Assembly: GCA_905205975.1 (NCBI GenBank) | Contig: CAJLFQ010000029.1 | Location: 1 to 23,419, forward strand | Direction of reading: 5' to 3' | Source of the DNA: an uncultured Eubacteriales bacterium | GTDB lineage: Bacteria; Bacillota; Clostridia; Oscillospirales; QAMX01 | DNA: 23,419 nt | Part shown: piece by piece, positions 15,011 through 22,605 of the stretch | How positions within the stretch are numbered: the first letter of the stretch is position 1 | How the letters are laid out: each line of letters starts with the position of its first letter | Position numbers and translations under genes: made by a program | Notes under the pieces: generated by a model | Database searches by the model: none | What the model was told of the DNA's origin: nothing | Seen by the model: the letters and a program-made list of their open reading frames with translations, nothing else

Positions 15011-16030
15011 ATGTACGAAAGAACGCTGACCATTGAGCGGCTCGACAACGTCGCAGACGTTTTCGGCAGCTTCGATGAAAACATCAAACTGATTGAACAG
15101 GCTTACGCCGTCCGGATTGTGAACCGGGAAACGGAACTGCGCATCACCGGCGACAATGCCGAATCCGTCGCGAAGACCGAAAAAGTGCTGAACGGGCTGT
15201 TTACGCTGGCTTCCCGCGGGGAACCGATTTCCACGCAGAATGTCCGGTACTGCATCTCGCTGGTCAACGACGGCAACGAACACCAAATCGCAGAGCTTGC
15301 GAGCGACGTCGTCTGCGTTACCGCCAAAGGCCGCCCCGTGAAGGGCAAGACGCTGGGTCAGAAAAAATATCTGGAAGCCATCCGCAGCAATTTGGTCACC
15401 ATCGGCGTCGGACCGGCCGGCACCGGGAAAACGTATCTGGCCGTCGCCTGCGCCGTCGCCGCTTTCCGCGCCAAGGAGATCAACCGCATCATTCTGACGC
15501 GTCCGGCCGTGGAAGCCGGCGAGAAGCTTGGGTTCCTGCCCGGCGACCTGCAAAACAAAGTCGACCCCTATCTGCGCCCGCTCTATGACGCGCTGTTTGA
15601 TATGCTGGGCGCCGACACCTACCAGAAATATCTGGAACGCGGCAACATCGAAGTTGCGCCGCTGGCCTTCATGCGCGGGCGCACACTGGATGATTCCTTC
15701 ATCATTCTGGATGAAGCGCAGAACACCACGCCGGAACAGATGAAGATGTTCCTGACGCGCATCGGCTTCAATTCCCGCGTCGTCGTCAACGGCGATATCA
15801 CGCAAATCGACCTGCCGGCCGGCAAGCGCAGCGGCCTGAAGGATGCCATTCAGATTCTTGAACATGTGGACGGCATCGCTTCCGTTTTCCTGACCAGTGC
15901 CGACGTCGTCCGGCACGAGCTGGTTCAGCGCATCATCAACGCCTATGACAAACATAACGCGGCGCGTGCCGCTCAGCCGAAGCCGTCCCCTGCGCCGCCC
16001 GCAAAGCACACCTTCCGCCGCACACGCTGA
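15011..16030 (+). CDS. phoH: PhoH family ATPase
   Basis: PhoH-like P-loop ATPase of 339 residues, cytoplasmic. An N-terminal small domain (about 1-110, with RETELRITGDNAESV) precedes the ATPase core: Walker A GPAGTGKT at 134-141, the conserved ILTRPAVEAGEKLGFLPGDL block, Walker B ILDEAQNTTPEQMKMFLTRIG with D234-E235, and VVNGDITQIDLP. Members are linked to RNA metabolism, and the PhoH-YbeY pairing suggests a role in rRNA or ribosome maturation; the precise reaction is not settled. The reading frame is open 31 codons further upstream into yqfD, but the ATG at 15011, with GAAAGGA ahead of it, matches family N-termini. The Ala/Pro-rich C-terminal tail is likely disordered. Confidence 0.96.
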   Translation: MYERTLTIERLDNVADVFGSFDENIKLIEQAYAVRIVNRETELRITGDNAESVAKTEKVLNGLFTLASRGEPISTQNVRYCISLVNDGNEHQIAELASDVVCVTAKGRPVKGKTLGQKKYLEAIRSNLVTIGVGPAGTGKTYLAVACAVAAFRAKEINRIILTRPAVEAGEKLGFLPGDLQNKVDPYLRPLYDALFDMLGADTYQKYLERGNIEVAPLAFMRGRTLDDSFIILDEAQNTTPEQMKMFLTRIGFNSRVVVNGDITQIDLPAGKRSGLKDAIQILEHVDGIASVFLTSADVVRHELVQRIINAYDKHNAARAAQPKPSPAPPAKHTFRRTR

Positions 16031-16065
16031 TTCTTCTGAACGCCTGATTGGAAAGGTCGATTTTT

Positions 16066-16590
16066 ATGCTCGTTCCCCTGATTCGCCGCATCGTTCCGGG
16101 GCACCGGATTACCACGCTGCCGCAGTCGGATCCTGCGCCGCACGCCGCATGGATCGCCGCTGCGCAGAAAGCCATTCGTTCCACCTTCGCATATTTGGGC
16201 ATACAGGATCCTCTGAGTGTGGAACTCCTGTTTGTCGACGAAGAAACCATTCAAACGCTGAACCGCACCGAACGCGGGAAAGATGCCGTGACCGACGTGC
16301 TTTCCTTTCCGGCGCTCCCCATTCATCCCGGCGAGCAGCCGCGCGACGCCGCGGAGCCGGATGACTATCAGGCCGGACGCATCGCGCTCGGCAGCATCGT
16401 CATCTGCACACGCCGCGCGATTGAACAGGCAGAAGCCTATGGGCACTCCCCTGTCCGGGAATGCGCCTTTCTGGCGGCACACTCTGCACTGCACCTGCTC
16501 GGCTATGACCACGAAACCTCGCCGGAGGATGAATCGCAGATGTTCGCCCTTCAGGACAAAATCCTGCAAAGAGCCAACATTCTCAGATAG
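16066..16590 (+). CDS. ybeY: Endoribonuclease YbeY (rRNA maturation factor)
   Basis: YbeY, a metal-dependent endoribonuclease acting in 16S rRNA 3'-end maturation and ribosome quality control. It has 174 residues, slightly longer than the minimal family size. The zinc-binding motif H-x3-H-x5-H is intact: H139, H143, H149 in AAHSALHLLGYDHET. The upstream family motif LNRTERGKDAVTDVLSFP is also present. The ATG at 16066 has GAAAGG nine bases before it; a TTG 18 bases further upstream is unlikely. It follows phoH directly, 35 bases away, without the pgpH gene found between them in many Firmicutes, and precedes era without dgkA or cdd. Confidence 0.96.
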   Translation: MLVPLIRRIVPGHRITTLPQSDPAPHAAWIAAAQKAIRSTFAYLGIQDPLSVELLFVDEETIQTLNRTERGKDAVTDVLSFPALPIHPGEQPRDAAEPDDYQAGRIALGSIVICTRRAIEQAEAYGHSPVRECAFLAAHSALHLLGYDHETSPEDESQMFALQDKILQRANILR

Positions 16591-16671
16591 CACCCGAAAC
16601 CGCGCCTGTCTTTGATTCCGCATCTGTCAGGCATTTCAGATCACTTCAGATAACCGGAGGACCTGTTCTCT

Positions 16672-17589
16672 ATGAACGATATGCACACCACGCAGAAATG
16701 CGGCACCGTTTCCATTCTCGGCCGTCCGAATGCCGGGAAATCGACGCTCCTGAACCGGCTGATCGGTGAAAAAATCTCGATCGTTTCGCCGAAACCGCAG
16801 ACCACGCGCAACAAGATTATGGGCGTCCTGACGAACGGCGATGTCCAAATGATTTTTCTGGATACGCCCGGGCTGCACAAGCCGAAGTCCAAGCTCGGCG
16901 ACCGGATGGTCAAAACCATTTATGCCGCCGCAGACGATGTCGATCTTGCCGTCCTCGTCGCACAGGCGGACAAGCGTCCGGGGAAGCCGGAGATCATGCT
17001 CATAGAGCGGCTTGCCAAAAACGGAATCCCCTGTATTCTGGCGCTCAACAAAACGGACGCTTCCAAAAAAGACGTCATTCTCGACACCATCGGTCACTAT
17101 GCCGCGCTGCATGCATTTGCCGCAGTGGTTCCCCTGTCCGCACGAACCGGTGAAGGATGCGATACGCTGCTCTCCGAAATCGAAGGGCTTCTGCCGGCGG
17201 GGAATCATCTTCTGCCGGATGACGCGCTGACCGATCAGCCGGAACGCGTGCTGGCGGCAGAATTGGTGCGCGAACAGCTGCTGCGCGCCCTGAACGAAGA
17301 AATCCCGCACGGCATTGTCTGCGAGACGGAACGGTTTGAAGAAGGCGAAGACGGCAAGATTGAAATCGACGTGCTGATTGTCTGTGAAAAGGACAGCCAC
17401 AAGAGCATCATCATCGGCAAGCAGGGCTCCATGCTGAAGCATGTCGGTACTGCGGCGCGCATGGAAATCGAAAAAATGCTGGATGCACCGGTTTTCCTGA
17501 AGCTTTGGGTCAAAGTGAAAAACGACTGGCGCAACAACGCATATTTTCTCTCGGAGCTCTCCGTGATGCAGGAGCAGGATCTGACTTAA
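16672..17589 (+). CDS. era: GTPase Era
   Basis: Era, an essential-type GTPase that binds the 3' end of 16S rRNA and acts in 30S subunit assembly; 305 residues, typical. G1 GRPNAGKST at 17-25; switch region PQTTRNKIMG; G3 DTPGLHKPKSKLG; G4 NKTD at 126-129; G5 SARTGEG. The C-terminal KH domain carries IIIGKQGSMLKHVGTAAR around 246-263 and ends with the family signature LKLWVKVKNDWRNN. The start at 16672 has CGGAGG 11 bases upstream. It stands next to ybeY and yqzL-recO, as in Bacillus, forming a ribosome-maturation and DNA-repair cluster. Confidence 0.97.
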   Translation: MNDMHTTQKCGTVSILGRPNAGKSTLLNRLIGEKISIVSPKPQTTRNKIMGVLTNGDVQMIFLDTPGLHKPKSKLGDRMVKTIYAAADDVDLAVLVAQADKRPGKPEIMLIERLAKNGIPCILALNKTDASKKDVILDTIGHYAALHAFAAVVPLSARTGEGCDTLLSEIEGLLPAGNHLLPDDALTDQPERVLAAELVREQLLRALNEEIPHGIVCETERFEEGEDGKIEIDVLIVCEKDSHKSIIIGKQGSMLKHVGTAARMEIEKMLDAPVFLKLWVKVKNDWRNNAYFLSELSVMQEQDLT

Positions 17590-17610
17590 TTTTTCAGGCC
17601 TGCTTATAAA
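17581..17610 (+). promoter_or_regulatory. Weak candidate internal promoter before yqzL-recO-mutS2
   Basis: CTGACT (17581-17586, across the end of era), an 18-base spacer and TATAAA (17605-17610). The expected start, near 17617, coincides with the first base of the inverted repeat at 17618-17648. Confidence 0.3.
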
Positions 17611-17617
17611 ATCCGCC

Positions 17618-17648
17618 GATTTGGTCCATCCTAACAGCAAACCAAATC
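17618..17648 (+). repeat. Inverted repeat abutting the yqzL Shine-Dalgarno
   Basis: GATTTGGT (17618-17625) and ACCAAATC (17641-17648) form a perfect 8-bp stem with a 15-base loop. The 3' arm is immediately followed by AGGAGG (17649-17654), the yqzL ribosome-binding site. It could stabilise the 5' end of a transcript or affect ribosome access. Confidence 0.5.
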
Positions 17649-17663
17649 AGGAGGCATTTGATC

Positions 17664-17813
17664 ATGCGCGACACTTCGTCATGGGATTTTTTTGCGGCGA
17701 CCGGCTTGCCGGAAGCATATCTGCTGTATGCCCGTTCAAAAACAAAGGAGTCCGAACGTGTTTGTAAAAATCAAGGGCCTGATCACGCGAGAGACCCGCT
17801 ACAAAGACCATGA
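17664..17813 (+). CDS. yqzL: YqzL-family small protein
   Basis: A 49-residue reading frame starting MRDTSSWDFFAATGLPEAYLLY, which I recognise as the YqzL family; its core is a W-x-x-F...TG...EAYLLY pattern in the first 22 residues. It lies between era and recO, the same place as yqzL in Bacillus subtilis. The ribosome-binding site AGGAGG (17649-17654) is perfect and nine bases from the ATG. The family core ends well before the stop: the last ~18 residues overlap the recO start in another frame (56 bases), so the tail is probably not conserved. Function unknown; such short genes are often missed by automated annotation. Confidence 0.85.
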   Translation: MRDTSSWDFFAATGLPEAYLLYARSKTKESERVCKNQGPDHARDPLQRP

Positions 17814-18549
17814 TAAACTTCTGACCATTGTCACGGCGGAGCGTGGGCGCATGACGGTACGCGCGCGCGGCGTCATGCGTCTCAAGTCGCCGTTTGCACC
17901 GGCCTGTCAATTGTTTGCCTATACCGAATTCACCCTGTTTGAAAACAAGGGGCTGTTTTCTGTGAATGCGGCCGAACCGCTGGAGCTGTTCCTCGGCCTG
18001 CGCTGCGACGCACGGAAGCTGGCGTTGGCGGCCTATTTTGCAGATCTCGCTGAAAAGATTGCGGAATCCGACACCGCATGCGACGATTTGCTCCGGTTGA
18101 CGCTGAACTGCTTTTACGCACTGGCATCCGGTCTGCACCCGCCAGAGCTGATCCGCGCGGCATTTGAAATGCGTGCAGCGGTCATCGCCGGGTATGAGCC
18201 GCAATTGGATGTCTGCATTCGCTGCGGCTCTGAGCCAACCAACCCCTACATATTGCCGGAAGAAGGCGGCGTCTGCTGTGCAGACTGTCTGACGCCGTCT
18301 GACCGTTCCGGGCGCCTGATCCGCTGTCCTGCCGGCGTTTTGCCGCTGCTCAGCTATTTCGCCTCGGCGCCGCTCAAGCGCCTGCTGCCGGCCGTGTCAG
18401 ATTCAAATCTGATTGACAGCGCCGTTTTTGTGACGGAACGCTATCTGTTCTCACAACTGGGCTGTGATCCAAAGCCGCTGCGGTTTTATCAGTCGCTTAC
18501 ACCGGATCCGGCCGAATCCTTCCGAAAGGAATCTACCTATGACCATTGA
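17758..18549 (+). CDS. recO: DNA repair protein RecO
   Basis: RecO, the recombination mediator that works with RecR and RecF to load RecA on SSB-coated single-stranded DNA and promotes annealing; 263 residues. The N-terminal OB-fold begins FVKIKGLITRETRYKDHDKLLTIVTAERGRMTVRARGVMR, typical of the family. The zinc site is a C-x2-C pair (C153, C156 in CIRCG) and a second pair in GGVCCADC about 20 residues later. I chose the GTG at 17758 because AAAGGAG lies seven bases upstream and the family motif starts at once; an ATG at 17692 would add unrelated residues and lies inside yqzL. The stop overlaps the mutS2 start by 11 bases, indicating coupling. Confidence 0.94.
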   Translation: MFVKIKGLITRETRYKDHDKLLTIVTAERGRMTVRARGVMRLKSPFAPACQLFAYTEFTLFENKGLFSVNAAEPLELFLGLRCDARKLALAAYFADLAEKIAESDTACDDLLRLTLNCFYALASGLHPPELIRAAFEMRAAVIAGYEPQLDVCIRCGSEPTNPYILPEEGGVCCADCLTPSDRSGRLIRCPAGVLPLLSYFASAPLKRLLPAVSDSNLIDSAVFVTERYLFSQLGCDPKPLRFYQSLTPDPAESFRKESTYDH

Positions 18550-20962
18550 TTCATTTCAGGTAAAGTCTTTTCACACGCTGGAATTCAACAAGGTGTGCGA
18601 AAAATTGGCTTCTTTTGCCGTTTCTGACGCTGCGAAAGACGCAGCGCTGCATTTGATGCCGACGGACAGCATCCGGGAGGCCAACCAGCTCTCCGATGAG
18701 ACGTCCGCTGCATTCCGTCTCGCCTGCCGGAAGGGCAATCCGAGTTTTTCCGGCGTTCACGATGTTTCGCCGCTTCTGCTCCGGGCTGAACGCGGCGGGA
18801 TTCTTTCCATGTCAGAGCTTCTTTCCATCGCGGCACTCTTCCGTGCGGCGCGGAGCGCCCGCGATTACCGATTCCGCGACCGCGATGAAGGGGAAACCTG
18901 CATCGATACCTATTTTTCAATGCTGCGACCGGACTATGAGTTTGAACACAGCATCACGGACGCCATTCTCAGCGAAGACGAGATGGCGGACACCGCCAGC
19001 AGCGAGCTGCTTTCCATCCGCCGCAAGCTGGCCGGGGCACAGAACCGCGTCCGGGACATTCTGGCACGGATCATCTCCGGTCCGAACGCCTCCAAAATTT
19101 TGCAGGAAACGCTGATCACCCAGCGTTCCGGGCGATATGTCGTGCCGGTCAAAGCGGAACACAAGAGCAGTGTCCCCGGCATGGTGCACGACGTTTCTTC
19201 CAGCGGGGCGACGCTTTTTATTGAGCCGATGGCCGTTGTTGAAACGAACAACGAAATATCTGTGCTGAAAGGCGAAGAACGCAACGAAATTGAGCGGATT
19301 CTGGCCCGCTTCTCTGCGGAAGCCTTTGCCCGCCGCGACGCTTTGCAGCTTTCCTACCGCATGCTGACAGCGCTGGATCTGATTTTCGCACGGGCGCAGT
19401 TGTCGCTGGAACTGGATGCCCGGCCAGTGACCTTCAATGAAGAAGGTCGGTTCGAGCTGAAAAAAGCGCGTCACCCCCTGCTCGACCCCAAAAAAGTGGT
19501 GCCGATTGACCTGTCTCTCGGCATCGACTACGATACGCTGATCGTGACCGGTCCGAACACGGGCGGCAAAACCGTCAGCATGAAAACGCTGGGGCTGCTG
19601 ACCCTGATGGCACAGAGCGGACTGCATATCCCGGCGGCGGAGGGTTCGACTGTTTCGCTCGGCAGCGCCGTTTACGCCGACATCGGCGATGAACAATCGA
19701 TTGAACAGTCACTTTCCACGTTTTCCTCGCATATGACCAATATCGTTGAGATTCTGTCCCGCGCTGAGCCGAACTGTCTCATCCTCTTTGACGAGCTTGG
19801 CGCAGGAACCGATCCGACCGAAGGTGCGGCGCTTGCCGTCGCCATCATCGAGCGTGCTTCTGCTCTGGGGGCGAAAATTGCCGCAACGACGCACTATGCA
19901 GAATTGAAGGTCTATGCGCTCAACACGCCGAATGTCGAAAACGCCTCCTGCGAGTTCGATATCGAGACCTTGCGTCCGACCTACCGGCTGCTGACGGGCA
20001 TCCCCGGGCGCTCCAACGCGTTTGCCATTTCCAGACGGCTGGGGCTGCCGGAGGACATCATTGAGCATGCGCATGAATTGATCGGAACGGAAGCATCCCG
20101 TTTTGAAGACGTCATTTCCAAGCTGGAACGCAACCGCCAGAAGCTGGAAGAAGAGAAAAATCAGGCCGAAGCTTTGCGCCGCGAAATTGAAATGCTGACA
20201 CGCAAAGCGCGCGACCGTGAAAAACAGCTCGAAGCAGAGAAAGCAAAAGCACAGGCGGCCGCACGGGAAGAGGCCATGAAAATTGTCTCGGACACCCGCG
20301 CAGAAAGTCAGGCGCTTTTGGCCGATCTCCGCCGGATGTACGCACAGGCAGAAGGCGAACTGAAAACGCTGGATTTGAACCGTGAGCTGGCTGAAACCAA
20401 CCGGAAACTGAATGCGATGGAATCTGACGCTTCTGCACAGGAAACGGCTGTTTCCGCGCCGGAAACAGCCGTACCCACCCGCCCGCTCGTCATCGGTGAT
20501 CGTGTTTTGATCGATCGGATGGGCATCGACGGCGTCGTCACCGCTTTGTCCGACAAGGACGGCAAGATCCAGGTTCAGGCGGGCGCCATGAAAATTCGCA
20601 TAAAGGCCGATGCAGTCCGTCTGATTGTCGGCACGCCGGAGAACACGCCCAAGAAGAAAATCCGCCGTCCAGTGTCTGCATCGGAAGCCAGCGAAATGCT
20701 GCCCGGCGCCGCAGCGCCGTCCGTCTCCAACCGGCTGGATCTGCGCGGTGAAGCTGCCGATGAAGCGATTTACGAATTGGATCAATACATCGATGCAGCC
20801 GTCCGTCAGCATTTGACGGAAGCAACCATCGTCCACGGCAAAGGAACCGGCAAACTCCGCGATGCGGTGCGCAGCCATCTCCGCCACCACCGCCAGATCA
20901 AGTCCTTCCGCCCCGGCGTCTACGGCGAAGGCGAAGACGGCGTCACCATCGTCGCATTCTAA
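18539..20962 (+). CDS. mutS2: Endonuclease MutS2 (MutS-II with Smr domain)
   Basis: MutS2, 807 residues, of the usual ~780-800 size. It lacks the mismatch-recognition domain of MutS and begins with the lever region. The ATPase core has Walker A GPNTGGKT (338-345), ILFDELGAGTDPTEGAAL (Walker B) and TTHYAELK. A long charged coiled coil follows at about 520-630 (KLERNRQKLEEEKNQAEALRR...), then a KOW-like beta segment (IGDRVLIDRMGIDGVV), and a C-terminal Smr nuclease domain at about 732-807 with LDLRG and HGKGTGKLRDAV. In Bacillus it acts in rescue of collided ribosomes; in other bacteria it is linked to suppressing recombination. The ATG at 18539 overlaps the recO stop and has GAAAGGA upstream; a longer frame from 18464 is not needed. 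Confidence 0.96.
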   Translation: MTIDSFQVKSFHTLEFNKVCEKLASFAVSDAAKDAALHLMPTDSIREANQLSDETSAAFRLACRKGNPSFSGVHDVSPLLLRAERGGILSMSELLSIAALFRAARSARDYRFRDRDEGETCIDTYFSMLRPDYEFEHSITDAILSEDEMADTASSELLSIRRKLAGAQNRVRDILARIISGPNASKILQETLITQRSGRYVVPVKAEHKSSVPGMVHDVSSSGATLFIEPMAVVETNNEISVLKGEERNEIERILARFSAEAFARRDALQLSYRMLTALDLIFARAQLSLELDARPVTFNEEGRFELKKARHPLLDPKKVVPIDLSLGIDYDTLIVTGPNTGGKTVSMKTLGLLTLMAQSGLHIPAAEGSTVSLGSAVYADIGDEQSIEQSLSTFSSHMTNIVEILSRAEPNCLILFDELGAGTDPTEGAALAVAIIERASALGAKIAATTHYAELKVYALNTPNVENASCEFDIETLRPTYRLLTGIPGRSNAFAISRRLGLPEDIIEHAHELIGTEASRFEDVISKLERNRQKLEEEKNQAEALRREIEMLTRKARDREKQLEAEKAKAQAAAREEAMKIVSDTRAESQALLADLRRMYAQAEGELKTLDLNRELAETNRKLNAMESDASAQETAVSAPETAVPTRPLVIGDRVLIDRMGIDGVVTALSDKDGKIQVQAGAMKIRIKADAVRLIVGTPENTPKKKIRRPVSASEASEMLPGAAAPSVSNRLDLRGEAADEAIYELDQYIDAAVRQHLTEATIVHGKGTGKLRDAVRSHLRHHRQIKSFRPGVYGEGEDGVTIVAF

Positions 20963-20988
20963 GGTTCCGCCCACCAAACAGTCCGCCG

Positions 20989-21031
20989 ATCCGGCATCCG
21001 CATAACATCCCTGTTTTTGCAGATGCCGGAT
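20989..21031 (+). repeat. Inverted repeat between mutS2 and the DUF1538 gene
   Basis: ATCCGGCATC (20989-20998) and GATGCCGGAT (21022-21031) form a perfect 10-bp stem with a 23-base loop containing TGTTTTTGC. The stem is followed by GATTATTAAAAAAGGAG rather than a T-run, so it is not a standard terminator. It sits 12 bases ahead of the ribosome-binding site of the next gene. Confidence 0.55.
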
Positions 21032-21060
21032 GATTATTAAAAAAGGAGTGAACGCAACCA

Positions 21061-22602
21061 TTGAAATCAAACCTGCATGAAAAAGTAATGGAATCCCTCA
21101 AATCCGTCATCCCAATTACCCTGATTGTCGCTGCACTCTGTTTCACCGTTGCCCCCATCTCCAATGACATTTTCGTGATGTTTGTTGTCGGCGCAATCTG
21201 TCTGATTCTCGGCATGGGCATCTTTACGCTCGGCGCCGACATCGCCATGACGCCGATCGGTGAGCAAGTCGGCGCGCATCTGACAAAGTCCAGGCGGCTT
21301 TGGCTCATCATCGCGGTGTCTTTTCTGATGGGATTCATCATCACCGTTTCGGAACCGGACCTGAAGGTTCTGGCCGATCAGGTGCAGTCCATTGACAGCA
21401 TTTTCCTGATCGTCGCCGTCGGTGTCGGCGTCGGCTTGTTCCTCGTCCTCGCAATTCTGCGCATTCTCTTCAAAATCAAGCTTTCCTACCTGCTGATCGG
21501 CTGTTATGCGGTTGTTTTTCTGATCGCTTTTCTCTTGCCGAACACCGATTATCTGGCGGTCGCATTTGACTCCGGCGGCGTCACCACCGGCCCAATGACG
21601 GTTCCGTTTATTATGGCGCTCGGCGCGGGCATTGCCTCCGTCCGCAGCGACGGAAACTCCGACAGCGACAGCTTCGGTCTGGTTGCGCTTTCCTCCATCG
21701 GCCCGATCCTCGTCGTTTTGATTCTGGGGATTCTCTTTCCGACGGACGGCGGCGTCTATTCCTCGGTTGAACTCCCGGTTCTGGCTGATTCACGCGATAC
21801 CTGGCTTCAGTTTCTTCACGCCTTTCCGGAATACATGAAGGACGTTGCCGTCGCGCTGGCGCCGATTTTTGTTTTCTTTCTGATTTACCAGCTTGCCGCC
21901 CTGCACCTGCCCAAAAAGACGTTTTTCCGCATTTTGATCGGTCTCGCATATACATATGTCGGGCTTGTCCTCTTTTTGACGGGTGCAAACATCGGCTTTA
22001 TGCCGGCGGGCAACTTTTTGGGGCAGGTCATTGCTTCGCTGGACTACAACTGGATTTTGATCCCGCTCGGCATGCTCATCGGCTATTTCATCGTCGCCGC
22101 CGAACCAGCCGTTCATGTTTTGAATAAACAGGTTCTGGAGATGACCGGGGGCGCCATTCCATCCAAGGCGCTGAGCCTGAGCCTTTCCGCAGGCGTCGCT
22201 CTGTCCATCGGTCTGGCCATGCTGCGGATTCTGCTGCACATCCCGATCCTTTGTATTCTGATCCCCGGCTATGCGCTGGCCATTCTGCTGACCTTTGTCA
22301 CGCCGGATATCTTCACCTCCATCGCGTTTGACTCCGGCGGCGTCGCCTCCGGAACCATGGCCACGACGTTCCTGCTGCCGTTTGCAATGGGGGCAAGCGA
22401 AGCACTGGGCGGAAACGTCGCGCAGGATGCCTTCGGCATCGTCGCGATGGTTGCCATGACGCCGCTGATCACGATTCAAATGCTCGGTCTCTTGTATAAG
22501 TTGAAAACCAAAAAGCTCAATACGCCGCCCGCTGAAGAAATGCTCCCTGCCGATGATGACATCATCCGGCTCGATGTTTCCGACAGCGGCAAGGAGGAGT
22601 AA
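21061..22602 (+). CDS. DUF1538-family polytopic membrane protein, two homologous halves
   Basis: Integral membrane protein of 513 residues that I recognise as a DUF1538 family member. It is built from two homologous halves. Each half has a segment ending in a charged loop (SEPDLKVLADQV at 97-108; AEPAVHVLNKQV at 347-358), an LRIL segment, and the signature AFDSGGV (168-174 and 422-428). Around a dozen hydrophobic segments are visible, and a short acidic tail ends the protein. The antiparallel-repeat look suggests a transporter or channel; the substrate is unknown. The start is taken as TTG at 21061, with AAAAGGAG 12 bases upstream; an in-frame ATG at 21088 lacks a ribosome-binding site. It is followed after three bases by a P-II-type gene, so it is likely regulated by that partner. 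Confidence 0.85.
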   Translation: MKSNLHEKVMESLKSVIPITLIVAALCFTVAPISNDIFVMFVVGAICLILGMGIFTLGADIAMTPIGEQVGAHLTKSRRLWLIIAVSFLMGFIITVSEPDLKVLADQVQSIDSIFLIVAVGVGVGLFLVLAILRILFKIKLSYLLIGCYAVVFLIAFLLPNTDYLAVAFDSGGVTTGPMTVPFIMALGAGIASVRSDGNSDSDSFGLVALSSIGPILVVLILGILFPTDGGVYSSVELPVLADSRDTWLQFLHAFPEYMKDVAVALAPIFVFFLIYQLAALHLPKKTFFRILIGLAYTYVGLVLFLTGANIGFMPAGNFLGQVIASLDYNWILIPLGMLIGYFIVAAEPAVHVLNKQVLEMTGGAIPSKALSLSLSAGVALSIGLAMLRILLHIPILCILIPGYALAILLTFVTPDIFTSIAFDSGGVASGTMATTFLLPFAMGASEALGGNVAQDAFGIVAMVAMTPLITIQMLGLLYKLKTKKLNTPPAEEMLPADDDIIRLDVSDSGKEE

Positions 22603-22605
22603 TTT

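Noticed and set aside
14912..16009. Minus-strand frame of 365 codons opposite phoH
   Set aside because: Shadow of PhoH codon bias; no ribosome-binding site or family motif, while PhoH is complete on the plus strand.
16636..17640. Minus-strand frame of 334 codons opposite era
   Set aside because: Antisense of a complete Era GTPase; no recognisable protein features.
19709..21070. Minus-strand frame of 453 codons opposite the second half of mutS2
   Set aside because: Antisense of MutS2; composition and lack of motifs indicate a spurious frame.
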